Of a DNA stretch of 64,000 nt, positions 1-9,346 are shown piece after piece (the stretch's first letter is position 1; each line of letters begins with the position of its first letter). Source of the DNA: Micromonospora zamorensis (GTDB taxonomy: Bacteria; Actinomycetota; Actinomycetes; Mycobacteriales; Micromonosporaceae); the NCBI RefSeq assembly GCF_900090275.1, contig NZ_LT607755.1:186001-250000 (forward strand). The letters run 5' to 3'. Made by a program: the position numbers and the translations under genes. The notes beneath the pieces were generated by a model. It saw only the letters and a list, made by a program, of their open reading frames with translations, was not told the origin of the DNA and searched no databases.

Positions 1-954
1 TTGGCGCCGGCTGCGGACCCGATCTGGGAGCTGGTCCTCAGCCTGCACGTGCTGCAGGGCCGCAACCGCGACCCGTTGACGGCCAACTGGCGGCGCACCG
101 TGTCCCAGGCGTTGCGTCAGGACGTCGCCTCCGAGCAGCTCCGGTTGCTGTTCGCGCTGAACCCGCCACGCGGCTACTTCCCGGACTTCCTCACCCCGTA
201 CGACAGCGTCGACGGCTTCGAGGCCGGGCTGGACGCGCTCCGCCGCACCCCCACCGAGCTGCTGCACCGGGACCTGAGCGTGCTGGCCGCCGAGACCCAG
301 CTGCCCTCCTCGGCCGCCGCGCTGGCCCGGGGCGAGGTGGCGGTGCTGCACCACCTCGCCGAGTCGATGGAGCAGTACCGATCGCTGGCGATCAACCCGT
401 ACTGGAGCAGGATCCAGGCCGCGGTGGCGGCGGACCGGGCCCGCCGCGCCCGGGCACTGCTCGACGGCGGTGTCGAGGGCCTGCTCACCAGCCTCCGGCC
501 GGCCATGCGCTGGGAGGACAGGGTGCTCGAGGTCCGCCACTACCCGCACAGCCGGGAGATGCACCTCGACGGCCGAGGGCTGCTGCTGGTGCCGTCGTTC
601 TTCTGCGCGAGCACGCCGGTCGCACTGCTCGACCCGGCGCTGCCACCGGTGCTCGTCTACCCGGTCGACCGGCTGGGCGGGCTTGCACCGGCCGACCGCG
701 TCGCGGCGATCCCGTCGGGTGCTCCCCGCGACTCGCTCGCCGCGCTGCTCGGCCGCACCAGGGCGGCGGTGTTGCAGGCCACCGACGAGGGCTCCACCAC
801 CGGCGAGGTCGCCCGTCAGCTCAACATCTCACCGGCGGCAGCGAGCCAGCACGCCACGGTGCTGCGCAACGCTGGCCTGCTGGTCAGCCACCGGGAGCGC
901 AACAGCGTGCTGCACACGCTGACGCCGCTCGGCCGGGCCATGCTGGACGCCTGA
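1..954 (+). CDS. ArsR-type winged-helix regulator, 5' end cut by window
   Basis: Transcriptional regulator with a C-terminal ArsR-like winged helix. The recognition region (about residues 250-317) reads TTGEVARQLNISPAAASQH followed by LRNAGLLVSHRERNSVLHT, a typical helix-turn-helix and wing. The first 240 residues resemble the long N-terminal region of the DUF5937-type ArsR regulators, whose ligand is unknown. The reading frame is open to base 1 and begins at WELVLSLHVLQ, which in relatives lies some 20 residues inside the protein. I therefore read the TTG at base 1 as internal and the true start as upstream of the window. It converges on cofE with a 12-base gap. Target genes cannot be inferred. 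Confidence 0.8.
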   Translation: MAPAADPIWELVLSLHVLQGRNRDPLTANWRRTVSQALRQDVASEQLRLLFALNPPRGYFPDFLTPYDSVDGFEAGLDALRRTPTELLHRDLSVLAAETQLPSSAAALARGEVAVLHHLAESMEQYRSLAINPYWSRIQAAVAADRARRARALLDGGVEGLLTSLRPAMRWEDRVLEVRHYPHSREMHLDGRGLLLVPSFFCASTPVALLDPALPPVLVYPVDRLGGLAPADRVAAIPSGAPRDSLAALLGRTRAAVLQATDEGSTTGEVARQLNISPAAASQHATVLRNAGLLVSHRERNSVLHTLTPLGRAMLDA

Positions 955-966
955 CCCGGCCGTCTC

Positions 967-2052
967 TCACAGCGCGAGCGCGGCGCTCGCCGGGCTGCCC
1001 GGCGGTGGCGGCAACAGGGTCGACCCGACACCCTCGGCGGCCAGGGCGACGCGCAGTCGGTGCAGGTCGGCGCCGAAGCGGACCAGACCCATCGGCTCGA
1101 CGGGCGTCGGGGCCGAGCCCAGCACCAGGGCGGCGCCCTCCGGCCAGCCCGGCATCTCCGCGACCAGACCGGCGCGTACCTCCGCCTCGTCGACCAGGGT
1201 GAAGACCGTGCCGGGGGCGACGACCTCGGCGACCGCGTCGATCGCCCGCCGCACCGCGGCCAGGTCGGCCGGCGTCGGGCCGAGAGCGTCGGCCAGGGTG
1301 GCGGCGTCGGTGAGCCCGGCGGCACGGGCCTCGGCGGTGCCGAGCGAGAAGAGGTCCTGCGCGGCGTCGCGGATCAGCGCCCGCGCACCATCGGCGTCAT
1401 CCGGGGTGGTCGTGGAGAGGTAGCCCCGGACCACCGCGACCGGCACCTGGTCACACTTGCCCTTGATCAGCTCGCCGGCGCCCGCCAGCTCGTCCACCAC
1501 GGCCATCTGGGTCAACTGCAACTCGTTGCCGTACGGGTCCACCTCGCCACGGTGGTCCCGGGTGGCCGGCATTCCGGCCACCCCGAGCGCCACGTCGGTG
1601 AGCCCGTTGCGCCAGGGCCGGCCCATGGTGTCGCTGATGATCACGGCCAGATCCAGGTCGTAGCGCTCCCGCAGCGCCTCGCGCAGAGCCCGCGCCGACG
1701 CGTCCGGATCGACAGGCAGCAGCACCAGCTGGGTCTTGTCCACGTTCGACGCGTCGATCCCCGCAGACGCCATCACGAAGCCGTGATGGGTCTGCACGAT
1801 TCGGGTCGGCCCCCGGCTGGCGACCACCCGGGCGGTCTCACCGGCCAGGGCCTCGTCCCGGGCGGCCAGCCGCTCCGGACCGTCCGCCGGGACGTCCACC
1901 AGCCGCCCCTCCGCCTTGGAGACGATCTTGCTGGTCACCACCAGGACGTCGCCGTTGCGCAGCCACGGCGCCGCTGTCGCGATCACCGCAGCCAGGTCGT
2001 CACCCTCGGTCACGTGGCCGATGCCGAGCACCGGCAGGATTTCCAGCCTCAC
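967..2052 (-). CDS. cofE: Coenzyme F420-0:L-glutamate ligase (CofE/FbiB N-terminal type)
   Basis: Adds L-glutamates to F420-0 in the cytoplasm, using GTP. The CofE domain fills residues 1 to about 245: VTSKIVSKAEGR (39-50), IVQTHHGFVMASAGID (85-100) and IISDTMGRPWRNG (138-150) are strong family motifs. The GTG start at 2052 overlaps the cofD stop (GTGA), so the two are translationally coupled; longer upstream starts would run inside cofD. The protein has 361 residues. Mycobacterial FbiB is about 450 because of a C-terminal FMN nitroreductase domain that reduces dehydro-F420-0. Here only about 115 residues follow, ending in a short nitroreductase-like stretch (GLVRFGADLHRLRVAL, GVGSTLLPP). Ligase function is secure; the reductase step is doubtful. 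Confidence 0.93.
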   Translation of the reverse strand: MRLEILPVLGIGHVTEGDDLAAVIATAAPWLRNGDVLVVTSKIVSKAEGRLVDVPADGPERLAARDEALAGETARVVASRGPTRIVQTHHGFVMASAGIDASNVDKTQLVLLPVDPDASARALREALRERYDLDLAVIISDTMGRPWRNGLTDVALGVAGMPATRDHRGEVDPYGNELQLTQMAVVDELAGAGELIKGKCDQVPVAVVRGYLSTTTPDDADGARALIRDAAQDLFSLGTAEARAAGLTDAATLADALGPTPADLAAVRRAIDAVAEVVAPGTVFTLVDEAEVRAGLVAEMPGWPEGAALVLGSAPTPVEPMGLVRFGADLHRLRVALAAEGVGSTLLPPPPGSPASAALAL

Positions 2053-2996
2053 GTCAACTCCACCGCGGCGCGGACCATGGCCGCAGTCGCCGCCTCGTCG
2101 GTCATCCGCAGCGGCACCGCGCGGACCGTCACCCCGGGCACCACCGCGCCGGCGTCCTCCTCGGCCACCAGCCACCCGTCCAGCAGGCCGCCGTCCGGTC
2201 GGCCCCCGTACAGGCGGCCCACTCCGGCGGCGCTGCACTCGACACCGAGCACGGCGAGGCAGCGGTCGGCCATGCCCCGCACCGGAGCGCCGCCGATGAT
2301 CGGTGAGACACCCACCACCGGCGCCGGGCTGTCGGCCACCGCCGCACGCAGCCCCGGCACGGCCAGCACCGGCGCGACGCTCACCACAGGGTTGCTGGGC
2401 GCGACCAGCACCAGATCGGCCGAGCCGATCGCCTCCAACACGCCGGGTGCCGGCTTCGCCGTCTCCGCGCCGACGAACACGAAGCGCTGAGTGTCGATGT
2501 CAGCGCGGTACCGCACCCACCACTCCTGGAAGTGGATCGCCCGTTGGCCCTGCTCGTCCTCGACCACCGCGTGGGTCTCCAGACGGTCGTCCGTCGCCGG
2601 CAGCAGACGTACGCCCGGCTCCCAACGGGTGGACAGCGCCTCGGTGACCGCGCTCAACGGGTAGCCGCCGTTGAGCATGCTGGAACGCACCAGGTGGGTG
2701 GCGATGTCCTTGTCGCCGAGGCCGAACCACGTCGGCTGCGCCCCGTACGCGGCCAGCTCCTCCTTGACCGTCCAGCTCTCGCCGACCCGACCCCAGCCCC
2801 GCTCCGGGTCGGCGCCGCCGCCGAGCGTGTACATGACGCTGTCCAGGTCGGGACAGATCTTCAACCCGTGCAGCCACAGGTCGTCGCCGACGTTGACCAC
2901 GGCGGTCACCTCCGCGCCGACCTCCCGGGCGTACGCCCGGACGCCGAGCAGGAACCGGGCGCCGCCAATGCCGCCGGCCAGAACCACGATGCGCAT
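2049..2996 (-). CDS. cofD: CofD/FbiA phospho-lactyl/enolpyruvyl transferase of F420 synthesis
   Basis: Transfers the phospho-lactyl or phosphoenolpyruvyl group from its GDP- or GPP-linked donor to the deazaflavin FO, giving F420-0 or dehydro-F420-0. Visible motifs: the nucleotide-binding LAGGIGGARFLLG at residues 6-18, VVNVGDD at 33-39 and CPDLDSVMYTLGG at 48-60. The length of 315 residues is normal. ATG at 2996 is preferred because GAGG lies 9 bases upstream; an in-frame ATG at 3005 would add MVD and bury that ribosome site. It is first in a two-gene operon with cofE (4-base overlap). The divergent gene at 3095 leaves about 100 bases for two promoters. Confidence 0.94.
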   Translation of the reverse strand: MRIVVLAGGIGGARFLLGVRAYAREVGAEVTAVVNVGDDLWLHGLKICPDLDSVMYTLGGGADPERGWGRVGESWTVKEELAAYGAQPTWFGLGDKDIATHLVRSSMLNGGYPLSAVTEALSTRWEPGVRLLPATDDRLETHAVVEDEQGQRAIHFQEWWVRYRADIDTQRFVFVGAETAKPAPGVLEAIGSADLVLVAPSNPVVSVAPVLAVPGLRAAVADSPAPVVGVSPIIGGAPVRGMADRCLAVLGVECSAAGVGRLYGGRPDGGLLDGWLVAEEDAGAVVPGVTVRAVPLRMTDEAATAAMVRAAVELT

Positions 2997-3094
2997 GTCG
3001 ACCATCCTCGCGCACGTGACGCCTCCGGTCCGCCGGTGGCCCTAGAGACTAGGCTCACGTGCGCCCTGTCCGTTCATGCCCCGAGGGGGACCTC

Positions 3095-4090
3095 GTGACC
3101 AGCCCCGCCGAGCCCGCGTCGACCGACGCGACGCAGGCCCGTCAGCTGACCAAGCCACTACGCGAACTCGCTGCGCTCGCGTTGCTCGGCGCCAACGCGG
3201 TGTTCCTCTTCGTGGGCCTGCTCCGGCTGATCGCCCCGAACGACTACAGCTCCTTCACCGACCGCGCGGGCAGCGCCTTCTACGCGTTCATCGGGGTGGA
3301 GGCGGTGGTCCTCCCACTGCTGGCCGTGCTGTTGGCCACGCACGTCTCACCGGTGCTGCCGAAGGCGAAGCTGATCACTCAGGTGGCCCTCGCCGAGTAC
3401 GCGGTCAGCGCGCTCTTCGGCACGCTGACCATGCTGATCTGGACGGTCGGCCGCCTGGCCGACGCCGAGGTCCTGGACGCGCTCCTCGGTGTGCTCACCC
3501 GGTTCGCCTGGATGGTGATCTTCGCGGTCGCCGCGTGGGTGGTCTACACCGTCTGGCGCGCCCACTACTACGTGCCGCGGCCCAAGCCCCAGCCCGGTGT
3601 CTACGGCCAGGCGCAGCCAGGCTGGCCGCAGCAGCAGGGTGGTTGGCCGGGCCAGGGGCAGCCCGGTGGCCAGCCGCAGGGCGGTTGGCCCGCCCCCGGC
3701 CAGCCGGGTGGTTACCCGCAGCCGGGCCAGCCGGGTGGTTACCCGCAGGCCGGCCAGTACGGTCAGCCGTCGCCGCCGTTCCAGGCACCGCAGTCGGCCC
3801 CGCCGTTCCCGCAGTCGGGACCGCCGCACCCGCAGTCCGCGCCGCCGTTCCAGGCACCGCAGTCCGCGCCGTCGTTCCCGCAGTCCGCGCCTCCGGCGAA
3901 CCCTGCCCCCCAGTCCGCGCCGCCTGCGCCCGCCGCGCCGCCGTTCGGGCAGCCGCCGTCGGCCGACCCCACCCAGACCATCCCGCGCCAGTCGGCGGAC
4001 CCGACCGAGGCCATCTCCCGCCCCGGCGACGCGGACAACGACCGCACCCAGCAGCTGAAGCCAGGCGACAACCCCGACCACCCCCGCTGA
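3095..4090 (+). CDS. Four-helix membrane protein with Gln/Pro/Gly-rich tail
   Basis: Not assigned to a characterised family. The first 160 residues contain four likely membrane helices (about 24-42, 67-87, 97-122, 135-158). The rest is a low-complexity tail, first GQPGG/GGYPQ-type repeats and then [10 protein letters not shown] repeats, ending in charged [17 protein letters not shown]. Such tails are common on actinobacterial membrane proteins and may bind cell-envelope or kinase partners. GTG at 3095 is chosen over an upstream GTG (3059) because GAGGGGG lies 5 bases before it. It is divergent from cofD and separated from fbiC by a hairpin element, so it is probably transcribed alone. Function unknown. 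Confidence 0.78.
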   Translation: MTSPAEPASTDATQARQLTKPLRELAALALLGANAVFLFVGLLRLIAPNDYSSFTDRAGSAFYAFIGVEAVVLPLLAVLLATHVSPVLPKAKLITQVALAEYAVSALFGTLTMLIWTVGRLADAEVLDALLGVLTRFAWMVIFAVAAWVVYTVWRAHYYVPRPKPQPGVYGQAQPGWPQQQGGWPGQGQPGGQPQGGWPAPGQPGGYPQPGQPGGYPQAGQYGQPSPPFQAPQSAPPFPQSGPPHPQSAPPFQAPQSAPSFPQSAPPANPAPQSAPPAPAAPPFGQPPSADPTQTIPRQSADPTEAISRPGDADNDRTQQLKPGDNPDHPR

Positions 4091-4109
4091 CCGGGGCCCG
4101 ACGGGTTCT

Positions 4110-4173
4110 TTGATCACTTGATGCTCAGTAGTCGTCAGCGAGTCTGCTGAACTGCTGAGCATCAAGTGATCAA
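4110..4173. repeat. Long inverted repeat with TTGATCA ends
   Basis: Arms of 22 bases (4110-4131 and 4152-4173) pair with one mismatch around a 20-base loop. The outer end reads TTGATCACTTGATGCTCAG. It lies between a stop codon and fbiC. It may terminate the upstream transcript, though no T-run follows. It shares its TTGATCA ends, but not its inner sequence, with other intergenic hairpins in this window. Confidence 0.8.
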
Positions 4174-4251
4174 GAGGGCGAACGCGTGCCGTTTCCCACG
4201 GTGCGGGCCGGGACTGGTGGGCCGGGCTCGCGCTGCGCATAGGCTGAGCGG

Positions 4252-6762
4252 ATGGTTGATCGCACCCACTCCGGTCCGAGCGACGCGAGCGTGCGGCGGG
4301 CCCTGGGCCGGGCCGCGACCGGGCGTGCGCTGGATGTCGACGAGGCGACCGCGCTGCTGTCCGCTCGTGGTGACGCGCTCGACGAGCTGCTCCGGGTCGC
4401 CGGGGGGATCCGGGACGCCGGTCTGCGTGAGGCCGGGCGGCCGGGCGTGGTCACGTACTCCAAGAAGGTCTTCATCCCGCTGACCCGGCTCTGCCGGGAC
4501 CGCTGCCACTACTGCACGTTCGCGACGGTGCCGCACCGGCTGCCGGCGCCGTTCCTGGACCGCGACGAGGTCCTCGCGATCGCACGGGCGGGTGCCGCGC
4601 AGGGCTGCAAGGAGGCCCTGTTCACCCTGGGTGACCGGCCGGAGGAGCGCTGGCCGGCGGCCCGCAGCTGGTTGGACGAGCGCGGTTACGACTCCACACT
4701 GGACTACCTGCGTGCCTGCGCGGTCGCCGTGCTGGAGGAGACCGGCCTGCTGCCGCACCTCAACCCCGGGGTGCTGTCCTGGTCGGAGCTGCAACGGCTC
4801 AAGCCGGTCGCGCCGAGCATGGGCATGATGTTGGAGACGACCGCGACCAGGCTCTGGTCCGAGCCGGGCGGCCCGCACTTCGGCTCGCCGGACAAGGAGC
4901 CCGCGGTCCGGCTGCGGGTGCTCGACGACGCCGGCCGGGTTGGCGTGCCGTTCACCACGGGCATCCTGATCGGCATCGGGGAGACCCCCGCGGAGCGGGT
5001 CGACGCGATCTTCGCGATCCGCCGCGCCCACCGGGAGTACGGCCACCTCCAGGAGGTGATCGTGCAGAACTTCCGCGCCAAGCCGGACACGGCGATGCGC
5101 GGCATGCCGGACGCGGAGCTGCACGACCTGGCGGCCACGGTGGCGGTGGCCCGGCTGCTGCTCGGCCCGAAGGCCCGGATCCAGGCCCCGCCGAACCTCA
5201 TCGCCGGCGAGTACGACCTGCTGCTGCGCGCCGGCATCGACGACTGGGGTGGCGTCTCCCCGCTCACCCCGGACCACGTCAACCCGGAACGCCCGTGGCC
5301 GCAGATCGAGGAGCTGGCCCGGCACACCGAGCTGGCCGGGTTCACGCTGCGGGAGCGGCTGACCATCTACCCGGAGTACGTGCGCGCCGGCGACCCGTGG
5401 CTCGACCCTCGGCTGCTGCCGCACGTGAACGCGCTGGCCGATCCGACGTCCGGCATGGCGGTGGAGTCGGCCATGCCGCAGGGCCACCCCTGGCAGGAGC
5501 CGGAGGAGGTGTTCGGCGGGCGGACCGACCTGCACACCACCATCGACACCACCGGTCGGACCGACGACCGGCGGGGCGACTTCGACAGCGTCTACGGTGA
5601 CTGGGCGGAGGTCGCCACCAAGGTGACCGCCGGCCCGGCCGCCGCCGCTGGCGACCACGATCTGCGGGCCGGGCTGCGGCTGGCCGCCGACGACCCCGCC
5701 GCGCTGCTGGAGCCCGCGCACACCGACGCCGCTGTGGCGCTGTTCGGCGCGGACGGTCCGGCACTTGACGAGTTGTGCCGGCTCGCCGACGACGTGCGCC
5801 GGGACGCGGTCGGCGACGACGTCACCTACGTGGTCAACCGCAACATCAACTTCAGCAACGTCTGCTACGTGGGCTGCCGCTTCTGTGCCTTCGCGCAGCG
5901 TGAACGCGACGCCGACGCGTACCGGCTCTCCGTCGACCAGGTCGCCGACCGGGCCGAGGAGGCGTGGACCCTCGGTGCCAGCGAGGTCTGCCTCCAGGGC
6001 GGCATCGACCCGAAGATGCCGGTCACCGGGTACGCCGACATCGTTCGCGCGATCAAGGCGCGGGTGCCGGAGATGCACGTGCACGCGTTCTCGCCCATGG
6101 AGATCGTCACCGCCGCCGCGAAGGCCGGCGTGCCGGTCCGCGACTGGCTGACCCAGCTGCGCGAGGCCGGGCTGGACACCATCCCGGGCACCGCCGCGGA
6201 GATCCTCGACGACGACGTGCGCTGGGTGTTGACCAAGGGCAAACTCCCGGCCGCCGCCTGGGTCGACGTGGTCAGCACCGCCCATGAGCTGGGCATCCGG
6301 TCCAGCTCCACAATGATGTACGGCCACGTCGACCACCCCGGGCAGTGGCTGGCGCACTTCCGGGTGCTGGCCGGGGTGCAGGACCGCACCGGTGGCTTCA
6401 CCGAGTTCGTGGCGCTGCCGTTCGTGCACACCAACGCCCCGATCTACCTGGCGGGGATCGCCCGGCCCGGGCCGACCTGGCGGGAGAACCGGGTGGTCCA
6501 CGCGATGTCCCGGTTGCTGCTGCACGGCCGGATCGACAACATCCAGTGCTCCTGGGTGAAGCTGGGCGACGAGGGCACTGTGGCGATGCTCCAGGGTGGC
6601 TGCAACGACCTGGGCGGCACGCTGATGGAGGAGACCATCTCCCGGATGGCCGGTTCCGGCAACGGGTCGGCGCGTACCGAGGAGCAGTTGCGGGCCATCG
6701 CGACGGCGGCCGGGCGGCCGGCGCGCAAGCGCTCGACCGCGTACGGTCACGCCCGGCCCTGA
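4252..6762 (+). CDS. fbiC: FO synthase FbiC (fused CofG-CofH)
   Basis: Bifunctional radical-SAM enzyme that makes the deazaflavin FO, the F420 chromophore, from tyrosine and the flavin precursor 5-amino-6-ribitylamino-uracil. Two radical-SAM domains are visible, each with its CxxxCxxC cluster: C81/C85/C88 (CRDRCHYC) in the CofG half and C538/C542/C545 (CYVGCRFC) in the CofH half. The length of 836 residues matches the actinobacterial fusion; archaea and cyanobacteria use two separate proteins. ATG at 4252 follows an unremarkable leader. It lies about 2 kb from cofD-cofE, so three of the F420 steps are encoded here. A cofC/fbiD gene is not in the window. Confidence 0.96.
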   Translation: MVDRTHSGPSDASVRRALGRAATGRALDVDEATALLSARGDALDELLRVAGGIRDAGLREAGRPGVVTYSKKVFIPLTRLCRDRCHYCTFATVPHRLPAPFLDRDEVLAIARAGAAQGCKEALFTLGDRPEERWPAARSWLDERGYDSTLDYLRACAVAVLEETGLLPHLNPGVLSWSELQRLKPVAPSMGMMLETTATRLWSEPGGPHFGSPDKEPAVRLRVLDDAGRVGVPFTTGILIGIGETPAERVDAIFAIRRAHREYGHLQEVIVQNFRAKPDTAMRGMPDAELHDLAATVAVARLLLGPKARIQAPPNLIAGEYDLLLRAGIDDWGGVSPLTPDHVNPERPWPQIEELARHTELAGFTLRERLTIYPEYVRAGDPWLDPRLLPHVNALADPTSGMAVESAMPQGHPWQEPEEVFGGRTDLHTTIDTTGRTDDRRGDFDSVYGDWAEVATKVTAGPAAAAGDHDLRAGLRLAADDPAALLEPAHTDAAVALFGADGPALDELCRLADDVRRDAVGDDVTYVVNRNINFSNVCYVGCRFCAFAQRERDADAYRLSVDQVADRAEEAWTLGASEVCLQGGIDPKMPVTGYADIVRAIKARVPEMHVHAFSPMEIVTAAAKAGVPVRDWLTQLREAGLDTIPGTAAEILDDDVRWVLTKGKLPAAAWVDVVSTAHELGIRSSSTMMYGHVDHPGQWLAHFRVLAGVQDRTGGFTEFVALPFVHTNAPIYLAGIARPGPTWRENRVVHAMSRLLLHGRIDNIQCSWVKLGDEGTVAMLQGGCNDLGGTLMEETISRMAGSGNGSARTEEQLRAIATAAGRPARKRSTAYGHARP

Positions 6763-6926
6763 CGTCGAACCTTTCCCCGCCGCCGGCCGTACCACGCGGT
6801 GCCGGCGGCGGTCGCGGCGAGGACCGCCGCCGGTGTCCCCCACGGGGCCCGGCGGCGTCGGTAGACGGCACCGGACCCGTCCGTCTCCGCGGGCGCGTAC
6901 GCGCCGCCGCCGGAAAGGCTGCCCAT
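6747..6926 (-). CDS. Possible 59-residue small protein, antisense overlap at both ends
   Basis: A small open frame opposite the fbiC end and the next gene's start. It would encode 59 residues with one short hydrophobic stretch ([19 protein letters not shown]) flanked by arginine clusters, the layout of a small single-span membrane protein. Third codon positions are strongly G/C, as in real genes here. No ribosome-binding site is evident, and it overlaps two well-supported genes on the other strand. It may be chance in GC-rich DNA. Reported because nothing else explains the gap. Confidence 0.22.
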   Translation of the reverse strand: MGSLSGGGAYAPAETDGSGAVYRRRRAPWGTPAAVLAATAAGTAWYGRRRGKVRRQGRA

Positions 6927-7203
6927 GACCAGTGATCAGCGGAAGCGGCAGTGGCCGCGACTGACCCGCCGGCAGACGTTGACCGCCGCGGCCAGCGCCA
7001 CCCTCGGCGCCGCCGCGCTCACCGTGCCGGGCCTGTCGGCCGCGCAGAACGCTCCCGGCGCGGCCGGGCGAGCCGACGAGCCGATCGTCGTGCACCTGCG
7101 AGACGCCGATTCCGGAACGATGGACATCTTCGTCGGCGAGGCCCGGGTCGAGGTACGCGACCGTAGCCTGGCGGACCGGCTGCGGCGCGCCGCCCGGCGC
7201 TGA
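6925..7203 (+). CDS. Small exported protein with Tat-like signal
   Basis: 92-residue protein whose N-terminus has the layout of a twin-arginine signal: LTRRQTLTAAAS (R15-R16) followed by a hydrophobic stretch and a likely cleavage near GLSAAQNA. The mature part is only about 50 residues, with DEPIVVHLRDADSGTMDIFVGEARVEV, a small beta-rich segment, and an arginine-rich end. GGAAAGG stands 6 bases before the ATG. The DUF4331 gene starts 51 bases downstream, and I infer one transcription unit. No function is known. Confidence 0.75.
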   Translation: MTSDQRKRQWPRLTRRQTLTAAASATLGAAALTVPGLSAAQNAPGAAGRADEPIVVHLRDADSGTMDIFVGEARVEVRDRSLADRLRRAARR

Positions 7204-7254
7204 CCCGGCACCCCGCCCTGCCACCCTGTCCCCGCCCAGTGAGGTTGGTCCGCC

Positions 7255-8652
7255 ATGTCTTCCCACCGCGAGGCCCCGGAGATAGCCAAGGATCCGGTCG
7301 CCGACAGCTCCGACCTGTACGCGTTCGTCAGCCCCGACAAGCGCGACACGGTCACGTTGATCGCCAACTACGTACCGTTGCAGCTCCCCTCCGGGGGCCC
7401 GAACTTCTTCGAGTTCGGCGACGACGTGCGCTATGAGATCCATATCGACAACGACGGCGACGGCCGTCCGGATGTCACCTACCGGTTCGAATTCACCACC
7501 GAGATCACCAATCCGAACAGTTTTCTCTACAACACCGGCCCGATCGATTCGCTGGACAGCAGGAACTGGAACCGGCGGCAGTTCTACAGCCTGACCCGGG
7601 TGGCCGACGGCCGGGAGCACCGGCTGGCCCACAAGCTGCCCTGCCCGCCGTGCAATGTCGGCCCGCTGTCCACCCCGAAGTACTCCGAGCTGGTGCGGCA
7701 AGCCACCTACTCGCTCTCCACCGGGGAGCGGGTCTTCGCCGGGCAGCGTGCGGACGGCTTCTTCGTCGACCTGGGGGCGATCTTCGACCTCGGCACGTTG
7801 CGGCCGTTCCAGCAGCTGCACGTCGCCGGCAAGAAGATCTTCAAGGCCGAGGGGGAGCCGGTCAACGCCACCGACCGGATGAACGTGCACAGCATCGCCG
7901 TGCAGGTGCCGTTGGACCGGGTCCGCCGGAGTGCCAACCGTTACGGCGCGGGTGACCGGGCCTCGGTGATCGGGGTGTGGACGTCGGCGTCGCGCCGGCA
8001 GGTGCGGGTGCTCGGCGACCGGGGCGCTGCGGACACCGCCACCGGCCCGTTCACCCAGGTCTCCCGGTTGGGCAATCCACTGTTCAACGAGGTCATCGTG
8101 CCGATGTCCAAGAAGGACCTGTGGAACTCGCTGCCGCCGTCGGAGGACAAGCGGTTCGCGCAGTTCGTCGAGCAGCCGGAGCTGGCGGCATTGCTGCCGG
8201 CGCTCTACCCGGACGTCTTCCCCAACCTGGACAAGCTCACCAAGGCCAGGAAGGCGCGCGCCGACCTGGTGGCGATCCTGCTCACCGGCATACCAGCCGG
8301 GTTGATCGACGGCTTCACCAACACCACCGGCGACGTGCAGGCCGACATGCTGCGGCTGAACACCGCGATCCCGCCGACCCGGCAGCCGGACCGGTTCGGG
8401 GTGCTCGGTGGCGACCTGGCCGGCTTCCCGAACGGTCGGCGTGTCGGCGACGACGTGGTGAGCATCGCGTTGCGGGCGATCGCCGGGGTGACCGTCCCGC
8501 TGGTGGACAGGACGTTCCGCCCGGACGCGGCGGCCGCCGCTGTCACCCCGGGGCTGAGCGCCGCCGACGTGACAGCGCCGTTCCTCGGAAACTTCCCCTA
8601 CCTCGGTACGCCGTACGACGGGTTCAACAACCCGTCGCCGGCGGCGTCCTGA
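7255..8652 (+). CDS. DUF4331 family protein
   Basis: 465-residue protein recognisable as DUF4331 by its opening SSHREAPEIAKDPVADSSDLYAF, by DDVRYEIHIDNDGDGRPDVTY and by the late GDDVVSIALRAIAG and FPYLGTPYDGF motifs. The biochemical role of the family is unsettled; members are generally predicted to be extracytoplasmic beta-rich proteins. This copy has no signal peptide of its own, whereas the small gene just upstream carries a Tat-like signal. The partner could be co-exported with it, which is speculation. A GAGG lies 10 bases before the ATG. A small gene follows 20 bases later. Confidence 0.88.
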   Translation: MSSHREAPEIAKDPVADSSDLYAFVSPDKRDTVTLIANYVPLQLPSGGPNFFEFGDDVRYEIHIDNDGDGRPDVTYRFEFTTEITNPNSFLYNTGPIDSLDSRNWNRRQFYSLTRVADGREHRLAHKLPCPPCNVGPLSTPKYSELVRQATYSLSTGERVFAGQRADGFFVDLGAIFDLGTLRPFQQLHVAGKKIFKAEGEPVNATDRMNVHSIAVQVPLDRVRRSANRYGAGDRASVIGVWTSASRRQVRVLGDRGAADTATGPFTQVSRLGNPLFNEVIVPMSKKDLWNSLPPSEDKRFAQFVEQPELAALLPALYPDVFPNLDKLTKARKARADLVAILLTGIPAGLIDGFTNTTGDVQADMLRLNTAIPPTRQPDRFGVLGGDLAGFPNGRRVGDDVVSIALRAIAGVTVPLVDRTFRPDAAAAAVTPGLSAADVTAPFLGNFPYLGTPYDGFNNPSPAAS

Positions 8653-8672
8653 CCGGCGTGAGGGAGCGGAGC

Positions 8673-9002
8673 ATGCACGAGCACGCGTACGGGCCGTCGG
8701 AGACCGGGAGCGTCGTCCTCGATCTGGGCGGCGACACCGGTGCCCTGATCGTCTACACGAGCCCGGATCTGCACGGTCGGGAGATCGAGATCAGCCGCGA
8801 GGGCGAGCGGCGGGTCCACTCGGCGGTGCGTGAGCGCCGGGTGCGGGACGGCTCGTTCCACACAGCGGTCTATCCCGATCTGCCGTCCGGAATTTATACC
8901 GTCTGGTGGGACGACAAGACGTCCGCCGGCACGGTTTCTGTCCATGGTGGAGGGATAACCGAGTTCGTGTGGCCCAGCAGCGGTTTCGGGGTCGCCAGCT
9001 GA
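8673..9002 (+). CDS. Hypothetical 109-residue protein, third gene of the DUF4331 unit
   Basis: Compact protein with no signal peptide. The sequence alternates short predicted strands (GSVVLDLGGDTGALIVYTS, REIEISREGE, GIYTVWWDDKTSAGTVSVHGG, ITEFVW), suggesting a small all-beta domain. ATG at 8673 has GGGAGCGGA just upstream. It starts 20 bases after the DUF4331 stop and is followed by a strong hairpin, so it closes a three-gene unit. I do not recognise a characterised family. Confidence 0.75.
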   Translation: MHEHAYGPSETGSVVLDLGGDTGALIVYTSPDLHGREIEISREGERRVHSAVRERRVRDGSFHTAVYPDLPSGIYTVWWDDKTSAGTVSVHGGGITEFVWPSSGFGVAS

Positions 9003-9026
9003 CCTCGCCGCACCGGTTTTTCCACA

Positions 9027-9055
9027 GCGCCCCGTCCACATTGTGGACGGGGCGC
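9027..9055. terminator. Hairpin terminator after the DUF4331 unit
   Basis: Perfect 13-base inverted repeat (9027-9039, 9043-9055) with a 3-base loop. No T-run follows, as is common for actinobacterial terminators. It starts 25 bases after the preceding stop codon. Confidence 0.8.
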
Positions 9056-9316
9056 ATGTGCTGCCCGCAGCTCGACGGGCAGTCTGCGCCGTGTCGCGTT
9101 AACCTGTCCCCCACCAAGATCAGCTTTGCGGTGATGGCGGCTGGCGCCGTCCTGGCGGTGGCTCGTCAGGGAAGCGCCACGGCAGAAAAGTCGGGCAACT
9201 CGCCGGAGAGGGCGTTACTCGGCCGGGGTCTGAATCGATAGGGCAGGTTGCGAGGCTGGACGGTCCGAGTGGTCGTCCGGGGGTGTCGGGAGGGCGACTC
9301 CATTATCAAGTTTGGC

Positions 9317-9346
9317 TTGACGGCGCACGCATTACACGCGTGTAAT
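9317..9346 (+). promoter_or_regulatory. Putative whiB promoter with overlapping 16-base palindrome
   Basis: TTGACG (9317-9322), an 18-base spacer and TGTAAT (9341-9346) resemble a vegetative -35/-10 pair. The -10 is embedded in the perfect palindrome ATTACACGCGTGTAAT (9331-9346), a natural place for a repressor. Its half-sites TTACAC/GTGTAA match those of the BldD box known from Streptomyces, but the centre is one base longer. Confidence 0.55.

Noticed and set aside
1060..2490. Plus-strand frame opposite cofE and cofD
   Set aside because: Antisense to two well-identified F420 genes; low-complexity Arg/Gly/His-rich product.
3605..4060. Tandem repeats in the membrane-protein tail as a possible CRISPR or minisatellite
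   Set aside because: Repeats are in frame, encode Gln/Pro/Gly-rich protein, and differ in length; no spacers of constant size.
4162..7890. Very long open frame on the minus strand opposite fbiC and DUF4331
   Set aside because: It mirrors real genes on the plus strand; its composition is rich in Arg, Val, Gly, His and Asp, as expected of antisense to GC-rich codons, and no domain is seen.
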